Assembly (NCBI RefSeq): GCF_004614235.1
Contig: NZ_SPVH01000002.1
Location: 620,001-684,000, forward strand
DNA: 64,000 nt
Reading direction: 5' to 3'
Source of the DNA: Brevundimonas intermedia
Lineage (GTDB): Bacteria > Pseudomonadota > Alphaproteobacteria > Caulobacterales > Caulobacteraceae
The translations under genes and the position numbers were made by a program. Below the pieces are notes generated by a model. The model searched no databases. It worked only from the letters and a program-made list of their open reading frames with translations, and was not told the origin of the DNA. How positions within the stretch are numbered: the stretch's first letter is position 1; each line of letters starts with the position of its first letter. This document shows positions 1 through 8,978 of this stretch, piece after piece.

Positions 1-590
1 GCCAGCGGCACATTGACCCCCACGATCACTCCGCCCAGGGCCGGACCCGCGATGGCTCCCGTCTGAAACGCGATGGACTGGGCGGCGATGGCCGGCGGCA
101 GAGCCTTGCGTCCCACCACCATCGGCAGGAAGGCCTGGCTGGCCGGCGCCAGAAACGCCCGCGCCGCGCCGAACAGGGCGGCGACCGCCAGCAGCCCCCA
201 CAGCGGCGGATTTCCATGCAGCGCCATCCCGAGGAAGGACGCCGCACAGGCCGCCTCGACCAGGATCGATATCCATACCGTGCGCTTGCGATCGCGCCGG
301 TCGGCCATGGCCCCGGCCGGCAGGGTAAAGGCCAGAAGCGGCAGGAACTGACACAGGCCGACCAGCCCCAGATACAGGCTGGCCTCCTCGATCGGATGGT
401 CGCGCCGCGCGATCTCATACACCTGCCACAACAGGGCCGAGGACTGGATCTGGATCGCCAGCACGGCGACCACCCGCCCGAACCACAGCAGGCGGAAATC
501 GCGGATGCCCCACGGACTGGATGGACCCTCTGGAGGCGAAGGCGGAACGGGCGGGGCGGCGGGGCCGGTATCTATGGTTTCTGTGGTCAC
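1..590 (-). CDS. MFS transporter, N-terminal part (runs off window)
   Basis: This is the first ~196 residues of a major facilitator superfamily permease; its 3' end lies beyond base 1. After a Pro/Ala-rich cytoplasmic tail comes the typical opening FRLLWFGR, several hydrophobic helices, and the conserved loop between helices 2 and 3 (AGAMADRRDRKR). That opening resembles the EntS/MFS_3 exporter group, so export of a small molecule is likely, but the substrate cannot be read. The GTG start at 590 overlaps the stop codon of the upstream cupin gene as GTGA, which implies translational coupling. No better start is visible upstream because the region is cupin coding sequence. Confidence 0.85.
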   Translation of the reverse strand, partial: MTTETIDTGPAAPPVPPSPPEGPSSPWGIRDFRLLWFGRVVAVLAIQIQSSALLWQVYEIARRDHPIEEASLYLGLVGLCQFLPLLAFTLPAGAMADRRDRKRTVWISILVEAACAASFLGMALHGNPPLWGLLAVAALFGAARAFLAPASQAFLPMVVGRKALPPAIAAQSIAFQTGAIAGPALGGVIVGVNVPL

Positions 591-1063
591 GTGCGTCTGG
601 ACTGTTTCGGATAGGGCGAGCCGTCGCGGTGGAAATAGCCATCGACGCCCGCGTGGAGCACCATGTCGATGTCGGGATAGTCGCAAGGGGTGACGGTCGG
701 GCTGCGCGTCCCGACCTCAAGCAGGACCGCCTCGCGGCTGGATCGGTTCTCTATTCTGTGACCATTGGGCACGCCCGCCTTGAACCCGGCGCAGTCGCCG
801 GCGCGCAGGACGGTCTCGCCGTCGTCCTCGATCAGCACCACCTCGCCCTCGACCACCATGACGAACTCGTCCTCGGACGCGTGCCAATGTCTCTGGCTGG
901 ACCAGGCGCCGTCGGGCAGGCGCAGCAGGTTGACGCCGAACTGGCTCAGCCCCGCCGCATCGCCCAGCTTCCAGCGGCGACGCGGCTTGCACGGGCCTGC
1001 GAACTCTTCGGGATAGGTCGTGCCGTCGCCTCTCGGCGCGCTGTCGATGTCGATCTTGGGCAT
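587..1063 (-). CDS. cupin domain protein
   Basis: A 158-residue single-domain cupin. The barrel motif is visible around residues 58-110: a HWHASEDEF metal-site segment (two His and a Glu), followed by the glycine-rich turn and PNGHRIEN, which supplies the third His. Such proteins bind a divalent metal and act as small dioxygenases, isomerases or binding proteins; nothing here fixes the reaction. The C-terminal part (DYPDIDMVLHAGVDGYFHRDG) is typical of a widespread proteobacterial cupin family. It is cotranscribed with and overlaps the MFS gene by four bases, so the two probably share a substrate or condition. It diverges from dapE. Confidence 0.85.
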   Translation of the reverse strand: MPKIDIDSAPRGDGTTYPEEFAGPCKPRRRWKLGDAAGLSQFGVNLLRLPDGAWSSQRHWHASEDEFVMVVEGEVVLIEDDGETVLRAGDCAGFKAGVPNGHRIENRSSREAVLLEVGTRSPTVTPCDYPDIDMVLHAGVDGYFHRDGSPYPKQSRRT

Positions 1064-1105
1064 GGGCCTTCTCGCCTTGGCGCGTTTTCCCTAAAGCATA
1101 GCCGC

Positions 1106-2293
1106 ATGAGCCGCGCATCAACTCCCGTAATCGATCCTGTCGAACTGACCCGCGACCTGATCCGCATTCCGTCCGTCACCCCCGCCGACGAGGGGGCGAT
1201 GGACGTGCTGGAACGCCATCTGACGGCGCTGGGCTTCACCTGCCGCCGACTGGCCTTCGAGGGGCCGGGGGGCGAAGGGGTCCATACGCGGATCGAGAAC
1301 CTGTATGCGCGGCGCGGGACCGCCTCGCCCAACCTGTGTTTCGCCGGCCATACGGACGTGGTCCCGACCGGCCCGTCGGAGCAGTGGTCGTCGCAACCCT
1401 TCACCGCCGAGGTCAGGGACGGCGTCCTGTACGGCCGGGGCGCGGTGGACATGAAGGGCGGGATCGCCGCCTGGGTCGCCGCCGTGTCCCAGGTGCTGGC
1501 GGATGGAGAGCCCGAGGGCTCCCTCTCCTTCCTGATCACCGGCGACGAGGAAGGCCCGGCGCTTCACGGCACCAAACGGGTGGTCGAGGCCCTGGCGGCC
1601 GAGGGCGAGATCATCGACGCCTGCGTGGTCGGCGAACCGTCGTCGTCGCAACAGCTGGGCGACATGATCAAGGTCGGCCGGCGCGGCTCGCTGAACACCT
1701 GGATCACCGTCCACGGCAAACAGGGCCACGTCGCCTATCCGGAACGCGCGGCCAACCCCGCGCCGGTGATCGCGCGCCTGATGGCCCGCCTGAATGACCA
1801 CGTGCTGGACGACGGCTACGAGAACTTCCCCCCGTCGAACCTCGAAATCACCACCATCGACATCGGCAATCCGGCGACCAACATCATCCCAGCCGAGGCT
1901 AGGGCGCGGCTGAACATCCGCTTCAACCCCAGCCATACGGGGGACGCCCTGATCGACTGGCTGAACCGCGAGGCCGGCGCCATGCAGGCCGAGACCGGAC
2001 TTCAGATCACGCTGGAGCACCTGTGCTCGGGCGAGGCCTTCCTGACCGAGCCGGGCGCCTTCGTCGCGGCGGTGCAGGACGCGGTCGAGGCCGTCGTCGG
2101 CCGCCGCCCCGAGGCCTCGACCACCGGCGGCACCTCCGACGCCCGCTTCATCCGCACCCTGTGCCCTGTGCTGGAACTGGGCCTGGTCGGCCAGACCATG
2201 CACCAGATCGACGAACGGGTTCCGACAGCGGAGCTGGAGACCCTGACGGCGGTGTATCGGCAGGTGATCGAGACGGTGTTCGAGAGGCTTTAG
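1106..2293 (+). CDS. dapE: succinyl-diaminopimelate desuccinylase
   Basis: A 395-residue M20 metallohydrolase that removes succinate from N-succinyl-LL-diaminopimelate in the cytoplasm, giving LL-DAP for lysine and peptidoglycan. Visible di-zinc motifs are FAGHTDVV (His82), GRGAVDMKGG (Asp115) and GDEEGP (Glu148 catalytic, Glu149 ligand). The dimerisation-domain stretch HGKQGHVAYP and the terminal GGTSDARF and MHQIDERV motifs are diagnostic of DapE rather than of other M20 enzymes. The ATG at 1106 matches the family length; the reading frame continues far upstream but only as antisense of the cupin and MFS genes. No other lysine genes adjoin it. Confidence 0.96.
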   Translation: MSRASTPVIDPVELTRDLIRIPSVTPADEGAMDVLERHLTALGFTCRRLAFEGPGGEGVHTRIENLYARRGTASPNLCFAGHTDVVPTGPSEQWSSQPFTAEVRDGVLYGRGAVDMKGGIAAWVAAVSQVLADGEPEGSLSFLITGDEEGPALHGTKRVVEALAAEGEIIDACVVGEPSSSQQLGDMIKVGRRGSLNTWITVHGKQGHVAYPERAANPAPVIARLMARLNDHVLDDGYENFPPSNLEITTIDIGNPATNIIPAEARARLNIRFNPSHTGDALIDWLNREAGAMQAETGLQITLEHLCSGEAFLTEPGAFVAAVQDAVEAVVGRRPEASTTGGTSDARFIRTLCPVLELGLVGQTMHQIDERVPTAELETLTAVYRQVIETVFERL

Positions 2294-2390
2294 GGTTTGT
2301 CTGTCGGTGGTCAGATCTCGCAAAATCTGGCTTCGCTTGGTCCGCCCCAAACCGGACCTTCGGATGGTCGGAGAAGGTGAAAACTGTCGC

Positions 2391-2999
2391 CTATGTCTCC
2401 AGTTTTAGGACGTAGGCGTCTACCCGAGCAAGGATCGCGGGCCACTCGCTTAGCGATTGCTCCCCGATGATATCAACGCTCACAGGCACGCCGCAGAGTG
2501 TCGTGAACGCCACTCTGCAATACTCAGACGATCCAGGAAACCAAGTCATACAATGCCCATCGACGGCGGTAGGGCGAACACCGCCCGCCGGACTGAAGAT
2601 TAACTTCGGACCTTTGGTTATGGTCACTTCAAATCCGCTCTCATTGTGAAGCGGATATTGGTCGGGTTTCCGCCGCTCAAATCGACGCTCTCGACCAACG
2701 ATGATGAAATAGGCATCCGGCAACGCTGCGCCGGGGGAGAACGAAAAGCTGTCGCCTACGACTGGCTGATCACTCGCTTTTTGACAGTAGGCCCAGCGAC
2801 CCTGATCGTCCCGATGAATAGAACTTGGAAGTGCCAAGTGGTCTGCTACCGGTCCGCTGAATGAGGGGTTTAGATCGACGGGAATGGCGAAGCCCTGGCC
2901 ATTCACCGTAACCCGGACATTCTGTGTTGGAGAGCATGTAAGTTGCCCCTGACCGCAGCCCGCGACGCTGATGGCCGCCAGTGCGGTTAACAACCGCAT
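2391..2999 (-). CDS. hypothetical lipoprotein
   Basis: A 202-residue protein with a short lipoprotein signal; the lipobox SVAGC puts the acylated cysteine at position 15, so an outer-membrane or periplasmic anchor is likely. The mature part has scattered cysteines (for example in TCSP, WAYCQK, GHCMTW, EYCRV, LCGV) that may form disulfides. I recognise no domain. Hand counts of three 60-base stretches in the gene give 55-58% GC, well below the >70% of neighbouring dapE, and codon choice is less GC-biased, which suggests recent acquisition or relaxed constraint. It stands alone, convergent with dapE. Confidence 0.7.
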   Translation of the reverse strand: MRLLTALAAISVAGCGQGQLTCSPTQNVRVTVNGQGFAIPVDLNPSFSGPVADHLALPSSIHRDDQGRWAYCQKASDQPVVGDSFSFSPGAALPDAYFIIVGRERRFERRKPDQYPLHNESGFEVTITKGPKLIFSPAGGVRPTAVDGHCMTWFPGSSEYCRVAFTTLCGVPVSVDIIGEQSLSEWPAILARVDAYVLKLET

Positions 3000-3105
3000 T
3001 CAAATCCTCCGACGGAGCTAACAGAATCTGGCGCGTTAGAATCGATGATTGAACTTCCACTAAGGGTCGGTTTTCGACATTGCCTCACGCCTGCCATCGT
3101 CCTCG

Positions 3106-4407
3106 CTAGCTCCGCTCCAGAAACCGCAGCGCCGTCAGCACATGCGTCTTCACCCCCAGCGGCAAGACCTTCTCGTTCGGCGAAAACTCCGGCGAATGAT
3201 TGGGCGCGGAGGTCGCGGGGTCCACGCCGTCTGGACTGGCGCCCAGGTGGTAGAAGACGCCGGGGATGGCCTGCTGGAAATAGCTGAAGTCCTCGGCCAC
3301 CGTGGTGGGGGGCGTGGCGGGGTTGACGTTGCCCTCGCCCGCCGCCTCGGTCAGGACCGGGGCCAGCCAGGCGGACAAGCCGGGGTCGTTGAAGACCAGG
3401 GCGGCGTTCTGTTTGACGCCGAACTCGGCGGTGGCGCCGTAGGCGGCGGCGACGTGGTCGATGGCGGTCTCGGCGCGGGCGACCAGGGCGTCGCGCTGGG
3501 CTATGTCGAAGGTGCGAAGGGTGCCTGACAGGGTCGCGCTGTCGGGGATGATATTGTAGCGGACGCCGGCGTTGATCGTGGCGATGGTGAAGACGGTCGG
3601 AGTGGTGGTCGGATCGACCGTGCGGGCGGTCAGGGTGTTGACCGTCTCGATCACCTGGCCGGCCACCGCGATCACGTCCACGCCGCGCCAGGGCCAGGCG
3701 CCGTGGGTCTGTTTGCCCTTCAGCACGATATCGACCCGGTCCGACGCGGCCATAAAGCCCTCGGGCCGATAGAAGACGCTGCCCGGACGGCCGGGCACGA
3801 CGTGCAGGCCGAAGATGGCCTCGGGCTTGGGATCGTTCAGGGCGCCTTCGGCGATCATCAGGGCGGCGCCGCCCTTGGGCTCTCCCGGAGGCGCGCCCTC
3901 CTCCGCCGGCTGGAAGACGAAGACCACCGTGCCGGCGATCCGGTCCTTCATCCCGGCCAGCACCTCGGCCGCGCCCATCAACATGGCCATGTGCATGTCG
4001 TGGCCGCAGGCGTGGGCCACGGGAACCGTATTGCCCATATAGGTCCCGGTGGAGGTGGAGGCGAAGTCCAGGCCCGTCGCCTCCTGCACCGGCAGGGCGT
4101 CCATGTCGGCGCGCAGGGCCACGACCCGGCCGGGCCGGGCGCCGCGCAGGATGCCGATGACGCCGGTCTTGCCGACCCCGGTGCGGACCTCCAGCCCCAG
4201 CGACCGCAGATGGTCGGCGATCACGCCCGCCGAACGGGTCTCGGCGAAGCCCAGTTCGGGATGCTGGTGAAAGTCGCGACGCCAGGCGGTCACCTCGGGC
4301 ATCACGCGCTGAACGGCGGCGTCCACGCTTGCCGTATCGACCTGAGCCTGAGCAGCGCCGGCTGCGAGCAACAGCGCCAGTGTGGAGGCGGCGAACAGTC
4401 GGCGCAT
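3106..4407 (-). CDS. secreted M20-family amidohydrolase
   Basis: A 433-residue M20D amidohydrolase of the hippurate hydrolase/IAA-amino-acid hydrolase type. It begins with a Sec signal (LFAASTLALLLAAGAAQA), so it should act in the periplasm on N-acyl amino acids or related amides. Family motifs are present: FHQHPELGF, ALRADMDALPVQE, the metal-binding HACGHDMHMA, PAEEG and GLHVVPG. The start at 4407 gives the signal peptide; the open frame upstream has no support. It diverges from the small ferredoxin gene. Substrate cannot be determined from sequence. Confidence 0.9.
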   Translation of the reverse strand: MRRLFAASTLALLLAAGAAQAQVDTASVDAAVQRVMPEVTAWRRDFHQHPELGFAETRSAGVIADHLRSLGLEVRTGVGKTGVIGILRGARPGRVVALRADMDALPVQEATGLDFASTSTGTYMGNTVPVAHACGHDMHMAMLMGAAEVLAGMKDRIAGTVVFVFQPAEEGAPPGEPKGGAALMIAEGALNDPKPEAIFGLHVVPGRPGSVFYRPEGFMAASDRVDIVLKGKQTHGAWPWRGVDVIAVAGQVIETVNTLTARTVDPTTTPTVFTIATINAGVRYNIIPDSATLSGTLRTFDIAQRDALVARAETAIDHVAAAYGATAEFGVKQNAALVFNDPGLSAWLAPVLTEAAGEGNVNPATPPTTVAEDFSYFQQAIPGVFYHLGASPDGVDPATSAPNHSPEFSPNEKVLPLGVKTHVLTALRFLERS

Positions 4408-4497
4408 GTGAAGGTCCCGTGAAATTTTCTTACCTGTCGCACGTGACGGCGCCGCGAGCGCTTGTGCAAGCCGTCGCGAACGGCGATTTCTGTCGGC

Positions 4498-4851
4498 ATG
4501 GCCGAGAAGGACTTCAAGACCGCGAAGACGGAATGGCGGGACGTGGTCCTGGTGTGCCGCAAATGCTCCAAGAAGCTGGACGGCGGCTTCGGCCCCGGCG
4601 GCGACCTGACGCTGAAGAAGGCGCTGCGCAAATATCTGCACCTCAAAAAGGGTAAGCAGGGGCGCAAGGGCGGGCTGATCGTCACCGGGGCCGACTGTTT
4701 CGACATCTGCCCCAAGGGCGGGGTGGTCGCGGTCAACACGGCCCAGCCCAAGAAGCTGCTGATCATTCCCGCCGGCGCGGACCTGTTCGAGGTCAAGACG
4801 CGGCTGGGGCTGGACGACGGGCGGCGGCTGAAGCTGGTCGAACCGGACTGA
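4498..4851 (+). CDS. thioredoxin-like (2Fe-2S) ferredoxin family protein
   Basis: A 117-residue protein with the cysteine layout of the thioredoxin-fold [2Fe-2S] ferredoxins: CRKC near residue 20 and CFDICPKGG further on, with a basic stretch between. The CxxxC segment followed by a Gly-rich turn is the most conserved part of this family. The first pair is spaced CxxC rather than the longer spacing of classical members, so cluster binding is probable but not certain. The ATG at 4498 opens MAEKDF; an earlier in-frame ATG at 4462 would add a tail with no family support. It is followed 64 bases later by the SRPBCC gene. Confidence 0.78.
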   Translation: MAEKDFKTAKTEWRDVVLVCRKCSKKLDGGFGPGGDLTLKKALRKYLHLKKGKQGRKGGLIVTGADCFDICPKGGVVAVNTAQPKKLLIIPAGADLFEVKTRLGLDDGRRLKLVEPD

Positions 4852-4915
4852 GGACGGCGGCGCGGCGAGGACGCGGCGCCTTCCTTCCGGCGACGAGCCG
4901 TGCCAGAGCGAAACC

Positions 4916-5350
4916 ATGGATGACACTCGTATCGAAAAACGCGTCGGCGTTCAGGCGACCTCGGACCGGATCTGGGATCTGATCGCCGACCTGTCCGGAT
5001 GGAGCGCCTGGAACCCGGTCGACACCGATGTCGAAGGCGCCATCGCCTATGGTGGGCGGCTGACGATGACCGAGGCCTGGCCCGACATGCCCGAGCGCCA
5101 GGCCTTGGCCCAGGTCGTCGAATGGCAGCCGCGCATGCGTCTGGTCTGGGCGGAACGACGCGGCTTCCTGTTCCAGAGCCTGCGCTACATCCAGATTGAG
5201 GAGTTGGCCCCCGGCAACTGCATCCTGACGGTCGGCATCCGCCTCTCGGGCCTACGCGGCGAGCTGTTCCACGACAAGCACCGTCCCGCGATCAAGGCGG
5301 CGCTGGAGCGCGCGGGCGAGGGTCTGAAGGCGGCGGCGGAGGCGGGCTAG
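4916..5350 (+). CDS. SRPBCC (START-like) domain protein
   Basis: A 144-residue protein of the polyketide cyclase/SRPBCC superfamily. The opening (DRIWDLIADLSGWSAWNP) is the classic first strand-helix of this fold, which makes a deep hydrophobic ligand cavity. The C-terminal helix (HRPAIKAALERAGEGLKAAA) closes the cavity. Members bind or process lipids and other hydrophobic molecules; no ligand can be assigned. Its stop overlaps by four bases the convergent end of the TadC gene. Confidence 0.82.
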   Translation: MDDTRIEKRVGVQATSDRIWDLIADLSGWSAWNPVDTDVEGAIAYGGRLTMTEAWPDMPERQALAQVVEWQPRMRLVWAERRGFLFQSLRYIQIEELAPGNCILTVGIRLSGLRGELFHDKHRPAIKAALERAGEGLKAAAEAG

Positions 5351-6327
5351 CCGCCCTCTTTCATCATGTCCATGACGTTCAGGATCGCCGGTCCCAGGAT
5401 GACGATGAACAGCACCGGCAGGAAGAACAGGATCATCGGCACGGTCAGCTGAGCCGGCAGGGCCGAGGCCTTCTTCTCGGCGGCCGACAGGCGCAGGTCG
5501 CGGTTTTCCTTGGCCATGACGCGCAGGGCGGTCGCCAGCGGCGTGCCATAGGTCTCGGCCTGGGTCATGGCGGTTGCCACTGATTTCACGCCCGGATGGT
5601 TGGTCCGCTTGCCCAGGTTCTCATAGGCCATGCGACGTTCGGGCAGATAGCTGAGCTCGGCCGACAGCAGCGACAACTCCTCGGCCAAGTCGACCGACGA
5701 CGGCCCCATCTCTTGGCTGACCTTGGTGATCGCCGCCTCGATGGACATGCCCGCCTCGACGCAGATCAGCAGCAGGTCCAGCGCATCGGGAAAGGCCTGC
5801 ATGATCGAGGTGCGACGCTTGGTGATGCGGTTCTTCAGATAGAGGTTGGGCGCATAGAAGCCCGCGACCGCCGCCGCCATGACCAGCGTCAGCTTGTTCA
5901 TCGTGGGCCAGTCCACGATCTTGATCACGAACATGTAGAAGGCCGCCACGATCATGAAGACGAAGGGCGAGGCGAAGCGGAAGAAGTAGAAGGTCGTCAG
6001 CGGACGTGGCCCGCGATAGCCGGCCTGGGCCATCTGGCCGGCGACCTTGGGGTCTTCCAGCAGCTTGGTCAGGTTCAGCCGATCGACGATCCGCTTCTTG
6101 AACCCATCGTCGGTGTGACGCAGCGCGCCCTGGCCTGCAGCCATATTGGCGCGCGAGCGGCGCTTCAGTTCGTCGCGGCGCTCGGCGACGGCCTTCATCC
6201 GCTTGTCCAGCTTCACCCCGCCGGTCATCGAGGACAGCAGGGTCAGGACGGTCGCGAAGACCAGCACGCCCACGCCGATGCTGAGCAGGTTCTGCGGGTC
6301 GGTGATGAAACGGATGAAGGCTTCCAT
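5347..6327 (-). CDS. cpaH: tad pilus inner-membrane protein TadC/CpaH
   Basis: A 326-residue polytopic inner-membrane protein of the GspF/TadC family, the second platform protein of the Flp/tad type IVc pilus. The cytoplasmic part carries a T2SSF domain (FPDALDLLLICVEAGMSIEAAI around the middle), and a hydrophobic helix pair closes the C terminus (VPMILFFLPVLFIVILGPAIL). It works with TadB and the ATPase CpaF to extrude pilin. It is the last gene of the cpa run, ten bases after cpaG, and converges on the SRPBCC gene. Confidence 0.95.
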   Translation of the reverse strand: MEAFIRFITDPQNLLSIGVGVLVFATVLTLLSSMTGGVKLDKRMKAVAERRDELKRRSRANMAAGQGALRHTDDGFKKRIVDRLNLTKLLEDPKVAGQMAQAGYRGPRPLTTFYFFRFASPFVFMIVAAFYMFVIKIVDWPTMNKLTLVMAAAVAGFYAPNLYLKNRITKRRTSIMQAFPDALDLLLICVEAGMSIEAAITKVSQEMGPSSVDLAEELSLLSAELSYLPERRMAYENLGKRTNHPGVKSVATAMTQAETYGTPLATALRVMAKENRDLRLSAAEKKASALPAQLTVPMILFFLPVLFIVILGPAILNVMDMMKEGG

Positions 6328-6337
6328 GATCCGCGCC

Positions 6338-7315
6338 TCAGAACTTGAACGAGATCATGCGCTTCATCACGAAGACGCCGGTGGACATCAGAACCGCGGC
6401 CATCAGCAGCAGGAAGTTGCCGCGGAAGTCGGTGAACAGGGGCATCATGTAGGACGGCGTCGTCATCATCACCATGATCATGACCGCCGGCGGCAGGGAG
6501 GCGATGATGCCCGCCGAGGCGAGGGCTTCGGACGACAGGGCCTTGATCTTCTCGCCCATCATGCGGCGCGCGCGCAGCACGGCCGACAGATTCCCCAGGG
6601 CCTCGGCCAAGTTGCCGCCGGTCTTCTGCTGAATGGCGATGACGATGGTGAAGAAGCGCAGCTCCGGCGTCGGCATCCGCTCGAACATCTTCTCCAGCGC
6701 CTGCTCCAGCGTCAGGCCGACGCCCAGACCCTCGACCAGTTTCTGGAACTCAGGCCCCAGCGGCGCCGGGCTTTCGCGGCCGATGATCTTGAAACATTCG
6801 TGGACCGGCAGGCCCGACTTGATGCCGCGCACGATCACGTCGACGGCATTGGGAAACTCCAGCGAGAACTTCTTCATCCGGCCCTTGGCCAGGAAGCCGA
6901 CGACCCAGCGCGGCAGGCCTAGGCCGAACACCAGGGCCAGGCCCAGCAACGCGAGAACAGGCAGGCCCAGCACGAAGGCGACCAGCGCCGCCACCACACC
7001 GACCGCGGCGGAGATGATGTAGAAGGTGCGCACATTCAGGCTCAGACCCGCCTGTTTCAGGCGCGACGCCAGGGTGGTGCGCGCCTTGCGCTCGCGGCGA
7101 TCCGCTTCCTGAAGCTGGACCAGGATTTGTTTGCGCCGCGCCTCGGGCGTATTGGCGGCGGCCGCCTTGCGCGCGATCGCGGGGTTCTTCTTGGCCTCGC
7201 CCAGGCTCTGGGCGCGCTTGACCGCCTGGGCCGACGAATCGTCGCCTCCGACGAAGACCCAGCCCAGGCCGCCGATGGTGATGAAGGCCAGAACGGCGGC
7301 GAGGATGGGCAGCAT
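6338..7315 (-). CDS. cpaG: tad pilus inner-membrane protein TadB/CpaG
   Basis: A 325-residue membrane protein of the TadB family, partner of CpaH in the pilus assembly platform. It starts with an N-terminal transmembrane helix (LPILAAVLAFITIGGLGWVF), continues with a charged cytoplasmic linker, a helix pair, and then a T2SSF domain (FPNAVDVIVRGIKSGLPVHE, and the EALGNLSAVLRAR segment), ending in two more helices. The ATG at 7315 was chosen because it opens directly into the first helix and sits four bases after the cpaF stop, as expected for an operon; a longer upstream frame would lie within cpaF. Confidence 0.95.
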   Translation of the reverse strand: MLPILAAVLAFITIGGLGWVFVGGDDSSAQAVKRAQSLGEAKKNPAIARKAAAANTPEARRKQILVQLQEADRRERKARTTLASRLKQAGLSLNVRTFYIISAAVGVVAALVAFVLGLPVLALLGLALVFGLGLPRWVVGFLAKGRMKKFSLEFPNAVDVIVRGIKSGLPVHECFKIIGRESPAPLGPEFQKLVEGLGVGLTLEQALEKMFERMPTPELRFFTIVIAIQQKTGGNLAEALGNLSAVLRARRMMGEKIKALSSEALASAGIIASLPPAVMIMVMMTTPSYMMPLFTDFRGNFLLLMAAVLMSTGVFVMKRMISFKF

Positions 7316-7319
7316 CGTC

Positions 7320-8975
7320 CTACTCCGCCGCGTCCAGGGCGTCGGCCAGCTCGCGCTCCAGCCCATAGTAGCGGGCGCGGTCCCAGAAGCGGGGACGGGC
7401 GATGCCGGTCGAACGGTGACGGCCGATGATCTTGCCGTTCTCGTCCTCGCCGGTGATGTCGTAGACGAACAGGTCCTGGGTGACGATCACGTCGCCTTCC
7501 AGGCCGACGACCTCGGTGATGTGGGTGATGCGACGCGAGCCGTCACGCAGGCGCGCGGCCTGGATGATGACATCGACAGAACCGACGATCATCTCGCGGA
7601 TCGTGCGCGAGGGCAGGCCGTATCCGCCCATGGTGATCATGGATTCCATACGGCTGATGGCTTCGCGAGGACTGTTGGCGTGCAGCGTGCCCATGGAGCC
7701 GTCGTGGCCGGTGTTCATGGCCTGCAACAGGTCGAAGGCCTCGGGGCCGCGCACCTCGCCGACGATAATCCGCTCGGGACGCATCCGCAGGCAGTTCTTG
7801 ACCAGATCACGCATGGTGATCGTGCCCTGCCCTTCCAGATTCGGCGGGCGGGTTTCCAGACGCACCACGTGCGGCTGCTGCAGTTGCAGTTCGGCGGCGT
7901 CCTCGCAGGTGATGACGCGCTCGGTCGGGTCGATGAAGGCCGTCAGGGTGTTCAGCAGGGTCGTCTTGCCAGAGCCCGTACCGCCCGAGATGACCAGATT
8001 GCATCGCGAGGCGCCGATGACGCCCAGGACGCGCGCGCCCTCGGGACTGATGGAGGCGTACTCCACCAGATTCTTCATCGTCAGCTTGTCCTTCTTGAAC
8101 TTCCGGATCGTCAGCGTCGGGCCGTCGATCGCCAGCGGCGGCGCGATGACGTTGACGCGCGAACCGTCAGGCAGACGGGCGTCGCAGATGGGGCTAGATT
8201 CATCGACGCGGCGGCCGACCTGGCTCACGATCCGCTGACAGATGTTCATCAGCTGGGTGTTGTCGCGGAAGCGGACGTTGGTCAGTTGGACCTTGCCGTT
8301 CACTTCGATGAACACCCGGCCTGCGCCGTTGACCATGATGTCGGCGATGTCGTCGCGGGCCAGCAGAGGCTCCAGCGGCCCGTAGCCGAGGACGTCGTTG
8401 ACGATGTCCTGAACCAGATGCTCCTGCTCGGCGACCGACATGGAGACGTTCTTGATCGCGACCAGTTCGGCGACGATGTCGCGGATCTCTTCGGACGCCG
8501 CCTTCTGGTCCAGATGCGCCAGCTGGGCCAGGTCGATGGTGTTCATCAAGGCGTTGAAGATCGTCGTCTTCGTGGCGTGATAGTAGTCGCTCTGTTCACG
8601 GACGATCTCGGCGACCGCCTGGGCCTTCTTCAGCTGTTCCAGGCCGGCCGTGGCCTTGGGGCCCGTTCCGGCGACATTGCCGGCCGGGCGCGGCGCCTCC
8701 GGCTTGGCTTTGGGCCGCGAGGCCAGGGCGTCGAGACGGTCGGCGGGCGCGGGCTGCGTCGGCGCCGAGGCGCGACCGAAGGCTTCCGCCGCCGGCTCCA
8801 GATCCTCGTCGGCGAAGGCGTAGGCCTCGGCCTTAGCCTGAGCTTGGGCGGCCATCCCCGGCGGGGGCGCGGCCGCATCGACCTTGAAGACGGACACAGG
8901 CTCGCCGGCCGGCGCAGGCGCCGGACGCATCGGCGCCGTCGTGACGCCGGGCTGACCTGTGCGCTTGCCGAACAC
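7320..8975 (-). CDS. cpaF: tad pilus assembly ATPase TadA/CpaF
   Basis: A 551-residue secretion ATPase of the VirB11/GspE type that powers Flp pilus assembly (and, in this family, retraction). A variable Ala/Pro-rich N-terminal ~110 residues precedes the conserved domain. Walker A is GGTGSGKT at 331-338, and Asp-box and His-box segments follow (CEDAAELQLQQPHVVRLE, RIIVGEVRGPEAFDLL, MGTLHANSPREAI). The start is a GTG at 8975, three bases after the cpaE stop; no ATG lies between them, so the non-standard start is likely real. It acts as a hexamer at the cytoplasmic face below CpaG/CpaH. Confidence 0.96.
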   Translation of the reverse strand: MFGKRTGQPGVTTAPMRPAPAPAGEPVSVFKVDAAAPPPGMAAQAQAKAEAYAFADEDLEPAAEAFGRASAPTQPAPADRLDALASRPKAKPEAPRPAGNVAGTGPKATAGLEQLKKAQAVAEIVREQSDYYHATKTTIFNALMNTIDLAQLAHLDQKAASEEIRDIVAELVAIKNVSMSVAEQEHLVQDIVNDVLGYGPLEPLLARDDIADIMVNGAGRVFIEVNGKVQLTNVRFRDNTQLMNICQRIVSQVGRRVDESSPICDARLPDGSRVNVIAPPLAIDGPTLTIRKFKKDKLTMKNLVEYASISPEGARVLGVIGASRCNLVISGGTGSGKTTLLNTLTAFIDPTERVITCEDAAELQLQQPHVVRLETRPPNLEGQGTITMRDLVKNCLRMRPERIIVGEVRGPEAFDLLQAMNTGHDGSMGTLHANSPREAISRMESMITMGGYGLPSRTIREMIVGSVDVIIQAARLRDGSRRITHITEVVGLEGDVIVTQDLFVYDITGEDENGKIIGRHRSTGIARPRFWDRARYYGLERELADALDAAE

Positions 8976-8978
8976 GCG

